This document shows, in pieces, positions 1-8,099 of a DNA stretch of 64,000 bases. Every line of letters starts with the position of its first letter. Position 1 is the first letter of the stretch. The stretch is from positions 1 to 64,000 of the forward strand of contig CAUEPS010000005.1 of the NCBI GenBank assembly GCA_959019775.1, written 5' to 3'. The notes beneath the pieces are model-generated. The model was not told where the DNA came from. It made no database searches and saw nothing but the letters and a program-made list of their open reading frames with translations. A program made the position numbers and the translations under genes. The DNA comes from an uncultured Collinsella sp. GTDB lineage: Bacteria; Actinomycetota; Coriobacteriia; Coriobacteriales; Coriobacteriaceae.

Positions 1-104
1 AGGCCCGATTTTGCCTCTTGACAATGTCCTGCTCATATTAAAAGGAACGTCCCTAGCTGCCGGGCTTGGGATACCATGGTGGCACCCTAGCGAAAGGACG
101 ATGT

Positions 105-1193
105 ATGGCACATGTCGATGACCAGCGCGTGGCGCGCGTGCTCGATGCGCTCGAGGCTCAGCACCCCGGCGCGCAGCTGCTTGTGAACAACCCGTGGTCG
201 ATCTACTATCTGACCGGCTTTTATGCCGATATGTTCGAGCGTTTTTGCGGCGTGCTGCTCGCACGCGATGCCGAGCCGGTGATCTTGGTCAACGCCCTGC
301 ATCAGCTGCCCGAGTACGACAATGCCCGCGTCGCCTATCACACCGATACCGACGTCGTGACCGACACCATCGCGCGCGAGATCGATCCTGCCAAGCCTCT
401 CGGCATCGACACCGTTATGCGCTCCGGCTTTTTGATGCCCCTTATTGATCGTCACGCCGCGAGCGAGTTCTTCCTGGGCGACTTTGCCGTCACCGCCGCA
501 CGCACCCACAAGGATGCCGCGGAGCAGGAGCTCATGCGCATGTCCTCAGCCGCCAACGACGCCGTGATGGCCGACGCCATCAAGCTCGTTCACGAGGGCG
601 TGACGGAGCGCGAAATTGCCGACCAGATGCTCGGCCTGTACCGCAAGCACGACTGCGAGGGCTTTAGCTTTCCTCCCATCGTGAGCTTTGGCGCCAACGC
701 GGGCGACCCGCATCACGAGCCCGACGGCACCGTACTCAAGCGCGGCGACGTGGTGCTGTTCGACATTGGTGGGCGTCATCGCAACTACTGCTCGGACATG
801 ACACGCACATTCTTTTGGGGCGAGCCGGACGAGGAGACCGCACGCATCTACGACATCGTGCGCCGCGCCAACGAGGCCGCCGAGGCGCTCATCGCCCCGG
901 GCGTGCGCATGTGCGACCTGGACCGCGTCGCGCGCGACGTAATCGAGGATGCGGGCTACGGACAGTACTTTACGCATCGCCTGGGCCACTCGATCGGCCT
1001 GCAGGACCACGAGCCAGGCGATGTTTCGCTCGTCAACGAGCAGGTTATCGAGCCGGGCATGACGTTCTCCATCGAACCGGGCATCTACCTCCCCGGCCGC
1101 ACCGGCGTCCGCATCGAAGACCTTGCCCTGGTCACCGAGTCCGGCGTCGAGATCCTCAACGCCTACCCCCACGACCCAGTCCGCCTAGACTAG
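105..1193 (+). CDS. M24 family metallopeptidase (Xaa-Pro dipeptidase/aminopeptidase type)
   Basis: Cytosolic two-metal peptidase that removes residues next to proline. The protein is 362 aa, a normal length for the family: an N-terminal creatinase-like domain (about residues 1-125) and a C-terminal pita-bread domain. The metal ligands are visible in order: Asp in FDIGG, Asp in CSDMTRTF, His in HRLGHSIGL, Glu in SIEPGIYL and Glu in RIEDLALV. I chose ATG 105 because GAAAGGA lies about 8 nt upstream; an in-frame TTG at 66 would add 13 residues with no good ribosome site. It is the only gene on the plus strand here and converges with folC across a palindromic repeat. Assignment between PepP and PepQ subtypes is not possible by eye. 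Confidence 0.9.
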   Translation: MAHVDDQRVARVLDALEAQHPGAQLLVNNPWSIYYLTGFYADMFERFCGVLLARDAEPVILVNALHQLPEYDNARVAYHTDTDVVTDTIAREIDPAKPLGIDTVMRSGFLMPLIDRHAASEFFLGDFAVTAARTHKDAAEQELMRMSSAANDAVMADAIKLVHEGVTEREIADQMLGLYRKHDCEGFSFPPIVSFGANAGDPHHEPDGTVLKRGDVVLFDIGGRHRNYCSDMTRTFFWGEPDEETARIYDIVRRANEAAEALIAPGVRMCDLDRVARDVIEDAGYGQYFTHRLGHSIGLQDHEPGDVSLVNEQVIEPGMTFSIEPGIYLPGRTGVRIEDLALVTESGVEILNAYPHDPVRLD

Positions 1194-1217
1194 GCACGCC
1201 ACCAAAGCTCCCCTAGA

Positions 1218-1284
1218 AGTTGCGGTGAAATAGGGACTGTTCAAGGCTTCTAGCCCATAAAACAGTCCCTATTTCACCGCAACT
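1218..1284. repeat. Long palindromic repeat, family A copy 1
   Basis: Perfect 24-bp arms (1218-1241 and 1261-1284) that begin AGTTGCGGTGAAATAGGGAC, with a 19-nt centre. It lies between the convergent 3' ends of the M24 peptidase and folC, so it may double as a bidirectional terminator. Five related copies occur at 13540, 16667, 39193, 40502 and 57603. Confidence 0.9.
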
Positions 1285-1298
1285 GATGAGGGGATGGG

Positions 1299-2642
1299 TT
1301 AGCGCAGCAGCCCGGCAACTTCGCCGGCTAGGGTGATGGTGCCGGCGGCTACGAAAGGTTCGCCCGAGGCATCGAAGGCGGCGAGCGCCTCGGATACGCT
1401 GGGGTACACGCCCGCGAGCTTATCGGCATCAACGAGGGCGGCGAGCTCCTCTGCCGGCAGGGCGCGATTGGAATCGGTCTGGGTTACGACCACGCGCGGG
1501 AAGGCCGGGATCAGCACATCGACGATACCCGCCACATCCTTGTCGGCCAGCGCGGCACACAGCAGCGTGGGGCGATTCTCAACGCACGGGTCGATCTCGT
1601 CCAGTGCACTCACAAAATTCTCGCAGCTCTGGGGGTTATGGCAAGCGTCGATCAACTTGAGCGGATCGGTTCCTAGCACATCAAAGCGACCCGGCGTGGG
1701 GCAGCCCATAAGCGAAGCGTCGAGCTTGTCGTGGTCGAGCTCGCGACCCAGATACCCCTCGCACAGCATAATCGCGCACGCGGCATTCTGCGGCTGATAG
1801 GCCGGCTTGACCATGCTCGAGGTATAGATCGCGCGCGGCGTGGTGCAGCTAAACTCCACCGTATCGCCCACATGCGCCGGCACCTTGGTCGTGGCATGGC
1901 TCACCACGAGCGGCACCACACCGCACTCGCGACAACGGGCGTCCATCACGCGCTGAACGCTCGGCTCGTGCGTACCCTCACCCAGCACAACCAGACGTCC
2001 GGGCTTGATGACCGCGGCCTTCTCCCCCGCAATGGCCTCAAGCGTGTCGCCCAGGATGCGCGTGTGGTCGAGGCCGATACCCGTAATGGCAACGGCGACG
2101 GGATCGGTCGCACTCGTGGCGTCCCAACGGCCGCCCATGCCGACCTCGAGCACAGCAACGTCCACCGCAGCCTCGGCAAACACCGCCAGTGCGGCAGCCG
2201 TCAGCAGGTCAAACGGCGTGATGGTATAGGCGCGCTCCCCCGCCGCCACACGACGGGCATTCACGCGATGTCCCGCCTCGACGGCGGCAGAAACGCCACG
2301 AGCAAAGGCCTCATCGCTCACGACGCACCCATCGACCTCCATGCGCTCGGGATAGTGCACAAGCTGCGGCGACGTATACAGCGCGGTCTTTAACCCCTCA
2401 CCACGAAGGATGGCGGCCGAAAAACGCGTGGTCGAAGTCTTGCCATTGGTACCGGCAACCTGAATGCAATCGAAATACTCATCCGGACGCCCGAGCTCAT
2501 CGAGCATATCGACAACCGTCTCAAGCAGAGGCCCAGCATCCCCAGAAATCCGCCCCGTATCAGCAGCAAGCCCCACAGCCTCACCAAACGAAAGCAACTC
2601 AAACGAGAAAGGAACGACATACGACCCAGAACGCTTAGGCAT
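1299..2642 (-). CDS. folC: Bifunctional folylpolyglutamate synthase / dihydrofolate synthase
   Basis: Adds glutamate to folates with ATP in the cytosol. The 447-residue protein has the Mur-ligase-type P-loop GTNGKTSTT near residue 65, a central ligase domain with HTRILG and EKAAVIKPGR, and a C-terminal Rossmann-like domain with DACHNPQS. Length is normal for FolC. Start ATG 2642 is preceded by GAGGGGA at 9 nt; an upstream in-frame ATG at 2663 would add seven residues and has no comparable site. It follows valS on the same strand after about 280 bp, so co-transcription is possible but not shown. Confidence 0.92.
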   Translation of the reverse strand: MPKRSGSYVVPFSFELLSFGEAVGLAADTGRISGDAGPLLETVVDMLDELGRPDEYFDCIQVAGTNGKTSTTRFSAAILRGEGLKTALYTSPQLVHYPERMEVDGCVVSDEAFARGVSAAVEAGHRVNARRVAAGERAYTITPFDLLTAAALAVFAEAAVDVAVLEVGMGGRWDATSATDPVAVAITGIGLDHTRILGDTLEAIAGEKAAVIKPGRLVVLGEGTHEPSVQRVMDARCRECGVVPLVVSHATTKVPAHVGDTVEFSCTTPRAIYTSSMVKPAYQPQNAACAIMLCEGYLGRELDHDKLDASLMGCPTPGRFDVLGTDPLKLIDACHNPQSCENFVSALDEIDPCVENRPTLLCAALADKDVAGIVDVLIPAFPRVVVTQTDSNRALPAEELAALVDADKLAGVYPSVSEALAAFDASGEPFVAAGTITLAGEVAGLLR

Positions 2643-2802
2643 AAACCAAAGTCCCCTCAACATAAAAAGAGGCCCGTAACAAACAACGAGCCCCTCCCAT
2701 TCAAAATATCAGCCAAACACCGCTTTGCAGCGAGATCAAGGCCACAACCAAGTGACCCTAACGCGCCAGATAAAGACAGCAACGTAACCGCACCAGGAGC
2801 GG

Positions 2803-2903
2803 CCCGATGCTTTGCTCGCCGCAAGTTCCGCACGCAAAGGACAGCACTTAATGTGCTGTCCGTCTTGCGCAGGACTGTCCGCAGCGGAGAGCAAAGCATC
2901 GGG
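2803..2903. repeat. Compound hairpin, family C copy 1 (3' side of valS)
   Basis: Outer 15-bp perfect arms CCCGATGCTTTGCTC (2803-2817) and its complement (2889-2903). Inside are CGCAA/TTGCG and a 9-bp stem GGACAGCAC/GTGCTGTCC (2839-2847, 2853-2861) around a 5-nt AT loop. A related copy lies in opposite orientation at 5645-5747 on the other side of valS. The rest of the 280-bp folC-valS gap (2643-2802) holds nothing I recognise. Confidence 0.85.
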
Positions 2904-2922
2904 ACGCGCCCCCAAGTTAGAC

Positions 2923-5619
2923 CTACGAGAAGTCAGCAACCTGAGCAGTCAGCGCCGCCAGGATCTCCTTGAGCTCAGCTGCACGGTCCCTCTTCTTCTG
3001 AACCACCGCGGGCGCGGCCTTAGCCACAAAGCCCTCGTTAGCGAGCGTCTTCTCGCAGCCGGCGAGTTCCTTCTGGGCCGCGGCAATCTCCTTCTCCAGG
3101 CGCGCCTTCTCGGCCGAAAGATCGACCTTGCCCTCGAGCACCACAAAGACCTCGACGCCGCTGTCGACCACGGCGATGCTCGCAGCCGGCTTCTCAACGT
3201 CGGTGCCCATGACCAGCGAGGCAGTGTTGGCCAGCGGCTCAATCGTAGAGCGCAGGCTCTCGAGCTTTTCGATGTCCTCGGCACCGGCACGCACGACCAC
3301 GTCGAGCTCGGCCTTGGGGCTCAAGCGGTAACGCGAACGGGTGGCGCGGGCGGCAGACACGACGGTACGGCACAGCTCAAACGCGCGCTCGGCGTCCTCG
3401 TCAACATATTTGGCGTAGTCGGCGGGCTCGGGCCACTTGGCGATCATGAGCGCCTCGGCGCGGTTCACGTTGCCCTCGGCATCCAAGTCGAGCACGCTCG
3501 CCGGCATGTTGTCCCAGATCTCCTCGGTGACAAACGGCATGAGCGGGTGCATCAGGCGAATGGAGGTATCGAGCACAAAGATCAGGTTGCGCTGCGCCTG
3601 CAGACGGCCCTCGCCCTTCAGACGAGCCTTAGTGACCTCGACGTACCAGTCGCAGACCTCGTTCCAGAAGAACTGCTGCACGCCGCGGGCCATGTCGCCA
3701 AAGGTGTAGTTCCCAATGCCCTCGGTGACCATCTTGACGGCCTTGGCCAGGCGGCTGAACATCCAGGCGTCGGCCGGCGTCTCCACGACGGGCTCGCCGG
3801 GCGTGTAGCCCTCCATGTTCATAAGCAGGAAGCGGCTGGCGTTCCAGATCTTGGTCACAAACGACTTGGCCTGCTCGGTGCGCGGGCTGTCGATGAGCTT
3901 CTTGGTCTTCTTGTCGATGTTCGCGTCAAACTTGACGTCCTGGTTGTTGGTGCACAGCGTAAGCAGGTTGAAGCGCATGGCGTCGGCACCGTACATACCG
4001 ATAAGGTCCATGGGGTCAACGCCGTTGCCCTTGGACTTGGACATGCGGCTGCCGTCCTTGGCCAGGATCGTCGGGTAGATGACGACGTCCTTAAATGGAA
4101 CCTCGTCCAGGAAGTACAGCGAGCTCATGACCATGCGGGCGACCCACAGCGCGATGATGTCGCGCGCGGTGACGAGCGCCGTCGTGGGGTGATGGCCCTC
4201 GAGCAGCTCCGGCTTTTGCGGCCAGCCCTGCGTGGCAAAGGTCCACAGCTGCGAGCTGAACCAGGTATCCAGCACGTTCTCGTCCTGATGCACGTGATGG
4301 CCGCCACACTTGGGGCACACGTCGGTGTCCTCGGTAAGGGCGTCCTCCCAGCCGCAATCCTCGCAGTAGAACACGGGGATGCGGTGGCCCCACCAAAGCT
4401 GGCGGCTAATGCACCAATCCTTAAGGTTCTCCATCCAGGTGGTGTAGGTCTGCGTCCAGCGCGCGGGATGGAAGGTGACCTTGCCGGAGTTGACGGCGTC
4501 GAGTGCCGGCCCCTTGAGCTTGTCAACGGCGACGAACCACTGCTCGGACAACCACGGCTCCAGTGCGGCGTCGCAACGGTAGCAGTGCATGACAGAGTGG
4601 TCGAGGTCCTCGACGTGGTCGAGCAGGCCGTGCTCCTCAAACCACTTGATGACGGCCTCGCGGCACTCGTCGCGGTTCATGCCGGTGAACTCGCCATAGC
4701 CCTCGACGACCACCGCGTGCTCGTCAAAGATGTTGATCTGCGGCAGGTCGTGGGCCTGACCCATGGCGTAGTCGTTGGGGTCGTGGGCCGGGGTGACCTT
4801 AACGAAGCCGGAGCCAAAGTTGGCGTCGACGTGCCAATCCTCAAAGATGGGAATCTCACGGTTGACGATCGGCAACATGACGGTCTTACCCACAAAGGCG
4901 GCCTTCTCGGGGTCCTTCGGGGAGACGGCGACGCCCGTGTCACCGAGCATGGTCTCGGGGCGCGTGGTGGCAACGACGATGTAGTCCTGGCCGTTGACCG
5001 GCTCGGTCAGCGGGTAGCGCAGGTGCCACAGGTGGCCCTTCTCGTCCTTGTACTCGGCCTCGTCGTCCGAGATAGCGGTGGTGCAGTTGGGGCACCAGTT
5101 GACGATGCGCTTGCCGCGATAGATCAGGCCGTCGTGGTACCAGTCGCAGAAGACCTTGCGCACGGCCTGGGCATAGTCCTCGTCCATGGTGAAGCGCTCG
5201 TTGTCGAAGTCGACGGAGCAGCCCATACGCTTGATCTGCTCGACGATGATGCCGCCGTACTCGTGGGTCCAGTCCCAACAGGCGTCGACAAACTTGTCGC
5301 GACCGATCTCCAGGCGGCTAATGCCCTCACTCTTGAGCTTCTTGTCGACCTTGGTCTGCGTGGCGATACCGGCGTGGTCGGTACCGAGCACCCAGCGTGT
5401 GGACTTGCCGCGCATGCGGGCCATACGGATGATGGCGTCCTGGATGGAGTCGTCGGTGGCGTGACCCATGTGGAGTTTGCCGGTCACGTTGGGAGGCGGA
5501 ATGGTAACGGTGCAGTCGCCCACGCCCTCACGGCGCTTGTAGTAGCCGCCGTCGAGCCACTTCTGCAGGATCGCCGGCTCGTTGGTCGACGGATCGTAGT
5601 TCTTGGGCATTTCTTCCAT
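2923..5619 (-). CDS. valS: Valine--tRNA ligase
   Basis: Charges tRNA-Val in the cytosol. The 898-aa class I synthetase shows the HIGH-type signature PNVTGKLHMGHA near residue 40, the editing domain (GTDHAGIATQ and TTRPETMLGD), zinc-like Cys pairs (CPNC; CEDCGW with CPKCGG), the KMSKS loop as SRMSKSKGN near residue 520, and the C-terminal coiled-coil tRNA arm (about 840-898). ATG 5619 is supported by GGGAGAG 5-11 nt upstream; the reading frame stays open further upstream but runs into a hairpin. I saw no T-box motif in the 280-bp leader. The gene is flanked on both sides by related compound hairpins. Confidence 0.97.
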   Translation of the reverse strand: MEEMPKNYDPSTNEPAILQKWLDGGYYKRREGVGDCTVTIPPPNVTGKLHMGHATDDSIQDAIIRMARMRGKSTRWVLGTDHAGIATQTKVDKKLKSEGISRLEIGRDKFVDACWDWTHEYGGIIVEQIKRMGCSVDFDNERFTMDEDYAQAVRKVFCDWYHDGLIYRGKRIVNWCPNCTTAISDDEAEYKDEKGHLWHLRYPLTEPVNGQDYIVVATTRPETMLGDTGVAVSPKDPEKAAFVGKTVMLPIVNREIPIFEDWHVDANFGSGFVKVTPAHDPNDYAMGQAHDLPQINIFDEHAVVVEGYGEFTGMNRDECREAVIKWFEEHGLLDHVEDLDHSVMHCYRCDAALEPWLSEQWFVAVDKLKGPALDAVNSGKVTFHPARWTQTYTTWMENLKDWCISRQLWWGHRIPVFYCEDCGWEDALTEDTDVCPKCGGHHVHQDENVLDTWFSSQLWTFATQGWPQKPELLEGHHPTTALVTARDIIALWVARMVMSSLYFLDEVPFKDVVIYPTILAKDGSRMSKSKGNGVDPMDLIGMYGADAMRFNLLTLCTNNQDVKFDANIDKKTKKLIDSPRTEQAKSFVTKIWNASRFLLMNMEGYTPGEPVVETPADAWMFSRLAKAVKMVTEGIGNYTFGDMARGVQQFFWNEVCDWYVEVTKARLKGEGRLQAQRNLIFVLDTSIRLMHPLMPFVTEEIWDNMPASVLDLDAEGNVNRAEALMIAKWPEPADYAKYVDEDAERAFELCRTVVSAARATRSRYRLSPKAELDVVVRAGAEDIEKLESLRSTIEPLANTASLVMGTDVEKPAASIAVVDSGVEVFVVLEGKVDLSAEKARLEKEIAAAQKELAGCEKTLANEGFVAKAAPAVVQKKRDRAAELKEILAALTAQVADFS

Positions 5620-5644
5620 ATATCTCTCCCTGTCCCATCGGCGT

Positions 5645-5747
5645 GTCCGCCTGCTTGGTTTTCGCTCGGTCAAGTCCTGGCTCGCACGAAGAGCACATTT
5701 AGTGCTCTTCGGCTCGTGCGGAATCTACGAAAACCAAGCAGGCGGAC
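5645..5747. repeat. Compound hairpin, family C copy 2 (5' side of valS)
   Basis: Perfect 20-bp outer arms at 5645-5664 and 5728-5747, plus an inner 9-bp stem GAAGAGCAC/GTGCTCTTC (5688-5696, 5702-5710) around ATTTA, extended by CGCAC/GTGCG. It would lie in the 5' leader of the valS mRNA, ending about 25 nt before the start codon. It shares the loop core AGCACATTWAGTGCT with the copy at 2803-2903, with different but still pairing stem bases. Confidence 0.85.
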
Positions 5748-5846
5748 AAGCCTTAGGTATCGATTACTTCAGTCTGAATGACTTCGCTGAGGCTTAAACA
5801 AACACACAGAATAACACAGGCAGTTGGGGTTATTGCGTATATATAA

Positions 5847-5880
5847 AATAGCCTCCGACCGCTGGTGGTCGGAGGCTATT
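5847..5880 (-). terminator. Rho-independent terminator after clpX
   Basis: A 14-bp perfect stem (AATAGCCTCCGACC and complement, 5847-5860 and 5867-5880) with a 6-nt loop, followed on the minus strand by TTATATATA. It ends the tig-clpP-clpX direction and separates it from valS. Confidence 0.85.
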
Positions 5881-5902
5881 TACAGACACGTTTTAGGCTG
5901 GT

Positions 5903-7315
5903 CTAGCCGTAGATGCGCTGGGGCTGCTCTTCGCCCTTAACGGCCGCTTCGGTTACGACGACTTTGGCAACGCCCTCCTCGCTGGGGAGATCGAACATCG
6001 TCTGCTGCAGCACGTCCTCGCAGATGGCGCGCAGGCCGCGGGCGCCAGTCTTGCGGGCAAGTGCCATGCGGGCGATCTCGTGCAGAGCCGCGTCCTCAAA
6101 CTCAAGCTCAACGTCCTCGAGCTGGAACATCTTGCGGTACTGACGCACCACGGCATTCTTGGGCTCGATCAGGATCGACACCAGGTCGTCCTCGTCGAGC
6201 GCCTGTGTCTGGGTGACGACGGGTGTACGTCCCACAAACTCGGGAATCATGCCAAAGGCGTTGAGGTCCTGCGGGAGCACCTGACGAAGCAGATCGTTCT
6301 CGTCGACCGAGGTGGGGCCGGCGATCTCGGAGTTAAAGCCCACGCCCTTGTTGCCCACGCGGTCGGCAATGATCTTATCCAGACCCACAAAGGCACCGCC
6401 GCAGATGAACAGGATGTTGGTCGTGTCGATCTGCAGCAGCTCCTGCTGGGGATGCTTGCGGCCGCCGGTGGGCGGAACGCTGGCCACCGTGCCCTCAAGA
6501 ATCTTGAGCAGTGCCTGCTGAACGCCCTCGCCCGAGACATCGCGGGTGATGGAGAGGTTCTCGGCCTTGCGGGCAATCTTGTCGATCTCGTCAACGTAGA
6601 TAATGCCAACCTGCGCGCGCTCAATGTCGCCATCGGCCGCGTTGATGAGCTTGAGCAGGATGTTCTCCACGTCCTCGCCAACGTAGCCAGCCTCGGTGAG
6701 CGCGGTAGCGTCGGCGATGGCAAACGGCACCTCGAGGATGCGCGCGAGCGTCTGGGCCAGCAGCGTCTTACCGGTGCCGGTGGGGCCAAGCAGCAAAATA
6801 TTGGACTTGGCGAGCTCCACCTCGTCCATATCGTCATCAAACTGGCCGCCCATGCCCGATGCCTCGTCAAAGGCGGACACCGCGGCACCGCCCTCGATTA
6901 CGCGACGGTAGTGGTTGTACACGGCCACCGACATGGCGCGCTTGGCGTCCTCCTGGCCCATAACATAGGCCGAAAGCTCGTCATAGATCTCGTGCGGCGT
7001 CGGCACGTGCGTGATGACCTGACGGTCGTCCTCGAGCTCAAAACCCTCGGCCTCGGGGTCAACGGCGGGCTGGGAAGCAGCCTGGCCGTGGTCGTTGAGG
7101 AAGCCCGGGAGATTGCCGTTGCGGGCGGCGTCCATAAAGTCCGAAGCCAGCGACTCCTCAAGGATCTCGGAGCAGGCGGCGACGCACTCGTCGCAGATAA
7201 AGATGTTGGTCGGACCCTTTACGAGACGACGGACCTGGCCCTGCTCTTTTCCGCAGAAGGAGCAGCGGATGGGGTTGCCGTTCTCGTCAAAGTTGTCCTG
7301 CATGTTACCTGCCAT
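5903..7315 (-). CDS. clpX: ATP-dependent Clp protease ATP-binding subunit ClpX
   Basis: AAA+ unfoldase that feeds proteins to ClpP. The 470-aa protein has the N-terminal zinc domain (CSFCGKEQ near residue 18 and CDECVAAC near 41), Walker A GPTGTGKT near residue 177, Walker B IIYVDEIDKI near 240, an R-finger region and the C-terminal domain. It starts 1 nt after the clpP stop codon, so the two are translationally coupled; AAGGA within the end of clpP serves as the ribosome site. A ~55-residue insert (residues 55-110, acidic and Gln/Ala rich) makes it longer than the roughly 420-aa average. Confidence 0.97.
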   Translation of the reverse strand: MAGNMQDNFDENGNPIRCSFCGKEQGQVRRLVKGPTNIFICDECVAACSEILEESLASDFMDAARNGNLPGFLNDHGQAASQPAVDPEAEGFELEDDRQVITHVPTPHEIYDELSAYVMGQEDAKRAMSVAVYNHYRRVIEGGAAVSAFDEASGMGGQFDDDMDEVELAKSNILLLGPTGTGKTLLAQTLARILEVPFAIADATALTEAGYVGEDVENILLKLINAADGDIERAQVGIIYVDEIDKIARKAENLSITRDVSGEGVQQALLKILEGTVASVPPTGGRKHPQQELLQIDTTNILFICGGAFVGLDKIIADRVGNKGVGFNSEIAGPTSVDENDLLRQVLPQDLNAFGMIPEFVGRTPVVTQTQALDEDDLVSILIEPKNAVVRQYRKMFQLEDVELEFEDAALHEIARMALARKTGARGLRAICEDVLQQTMFDLPSEEGVAKVVVTEAAVKGEEQPQRIYG

Positions 7316-7316
7316 C

Positions 7317-7937
7317 CTAGGCGTCCTTCGCGGCGAGATCGCGCGAGGTAACGATACGGTCGATCAGGCCGTAGTCGAGGGCCTCGGCAGCGGTCAGGTA
7401 GTTGTCGCGCTCGGTGTCGGCCTGGACCTTCTCGATGGGCTGGCCCGAGGCGTCGGACAGGATCTGGTTGAGCTCGCGACGAGTCTTCTTGATCTCTTCG
7501 GCCACGATCTCGATCTCGGTCTGCTGGCCCTGGGCACCGCCGCTGGGCTGGTGAATCATGACCTTGGAGTGCGGCAGGCAGAAGCGCTTGCCCTTGGCGC
7601 CGGCCGAAAGCAGCACGGCGGCCATGGACGCGGCCATACCGACGCAGATGGTGGAGACCTGCGGCTTAATGAAGTTCATGGTGTCCAGAATCGCCAGACC
7701 GGAGTAGACCTCGCCGCCGGGCGAATTGATGTAGAGCGAGATATCCTTCTCGGCATCCTGGCTCTCAAGATGCAGCAGCTGGGCAACGACCAGGTTGGCG
7801 CTGACGGAGTTGATCTCCTCGCCCAAGAAGATGATGCGGTCGTTGAGCAGGCGCGAATAGATATCGTAGCTGCGCTCGCCGCGCGGCGTCTGCTCGATAA
7901 CGTATGGCACGAGGGCGGAATCGAACTTAGCGATCAT
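7317..7937 (-). CDS. clpP: ATP-dependent Clp protease proteolytic subunit ClpP
   Basis: Serine peptidase that forms the tetradecameric Clp chamber. The 206-aa protein has the nucleophile Ser104 in GMAASMA, His129 in MIHQPSGG, and the usual NSPGGEV motif. ATG 7937 is preceded by GGAG at 7 nt; an ATG at 7949 is also in frame (210 aa) with a weaker AAGAGAA site. It lies directly upstream of clpX and downstream of tig, the order common in bacteria. Only one clpP is visible in the window. Confidence 0.96.
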   Translation of the reverse strand: MIAKFDSALVPYVIEQTPRGERSYDIYSRLLNDRIIFLGEEINSVSANLVVAQLLHLESQDAEKDISLYINSPGGEVYSGLAILDTMNFIKPQVSTICVGMAASMAAVLLSAGAKGKRFCLPHSKVMIHQPSGGAQGQQTEIEIVAEEIKKTRRELNQILSDASGQPIEKVQADTERDNYLTAAEALDYGLIDRIVTSRDLAAKDA

Positions 7938-7982
7938 ACGCATCTCCATTTCTCTTACGGACCAATAGTGGTTCTAGACAAA

Positions 7983-8023
7983 CGTACGGTGCCCGCATGC
8001 TATGCATTGGCTGGCACCGTACG
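7983..8023 (-). terminator. Hairpin, probable terminator after tig
   Basis: Perfect 11-bp arms CGTACGGTGCC/GGCACCGTACG (7983-7993, 8013-8023) with a 19-nt loop, followed on the minus strand by TTTGT. The U-tract is short, so this may be only a partial terminator allowing read-through to clpP. Confidence 0.55.
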
Positions 8024-8099
8024 AAGCAACCGGATAACCGGCTTATAACTTTACCCCATCACGGGCGCATGCATGCGCTCGCGAGCAAGGTGGCGAGAA

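Noticed and set aside
2812..5781. Very long open frame on the plus strand over valS
   Set aside because: It is the antisense shadow of valS in GC-rich DNA; the composition is Leu/Val/Gly/His-rich with no domain.
5620..5846. T-box leader for valS
   Set aside because: No UGGNACC antiterminator core and no specifier arrangement; the structure is a palindromic repeat instead.
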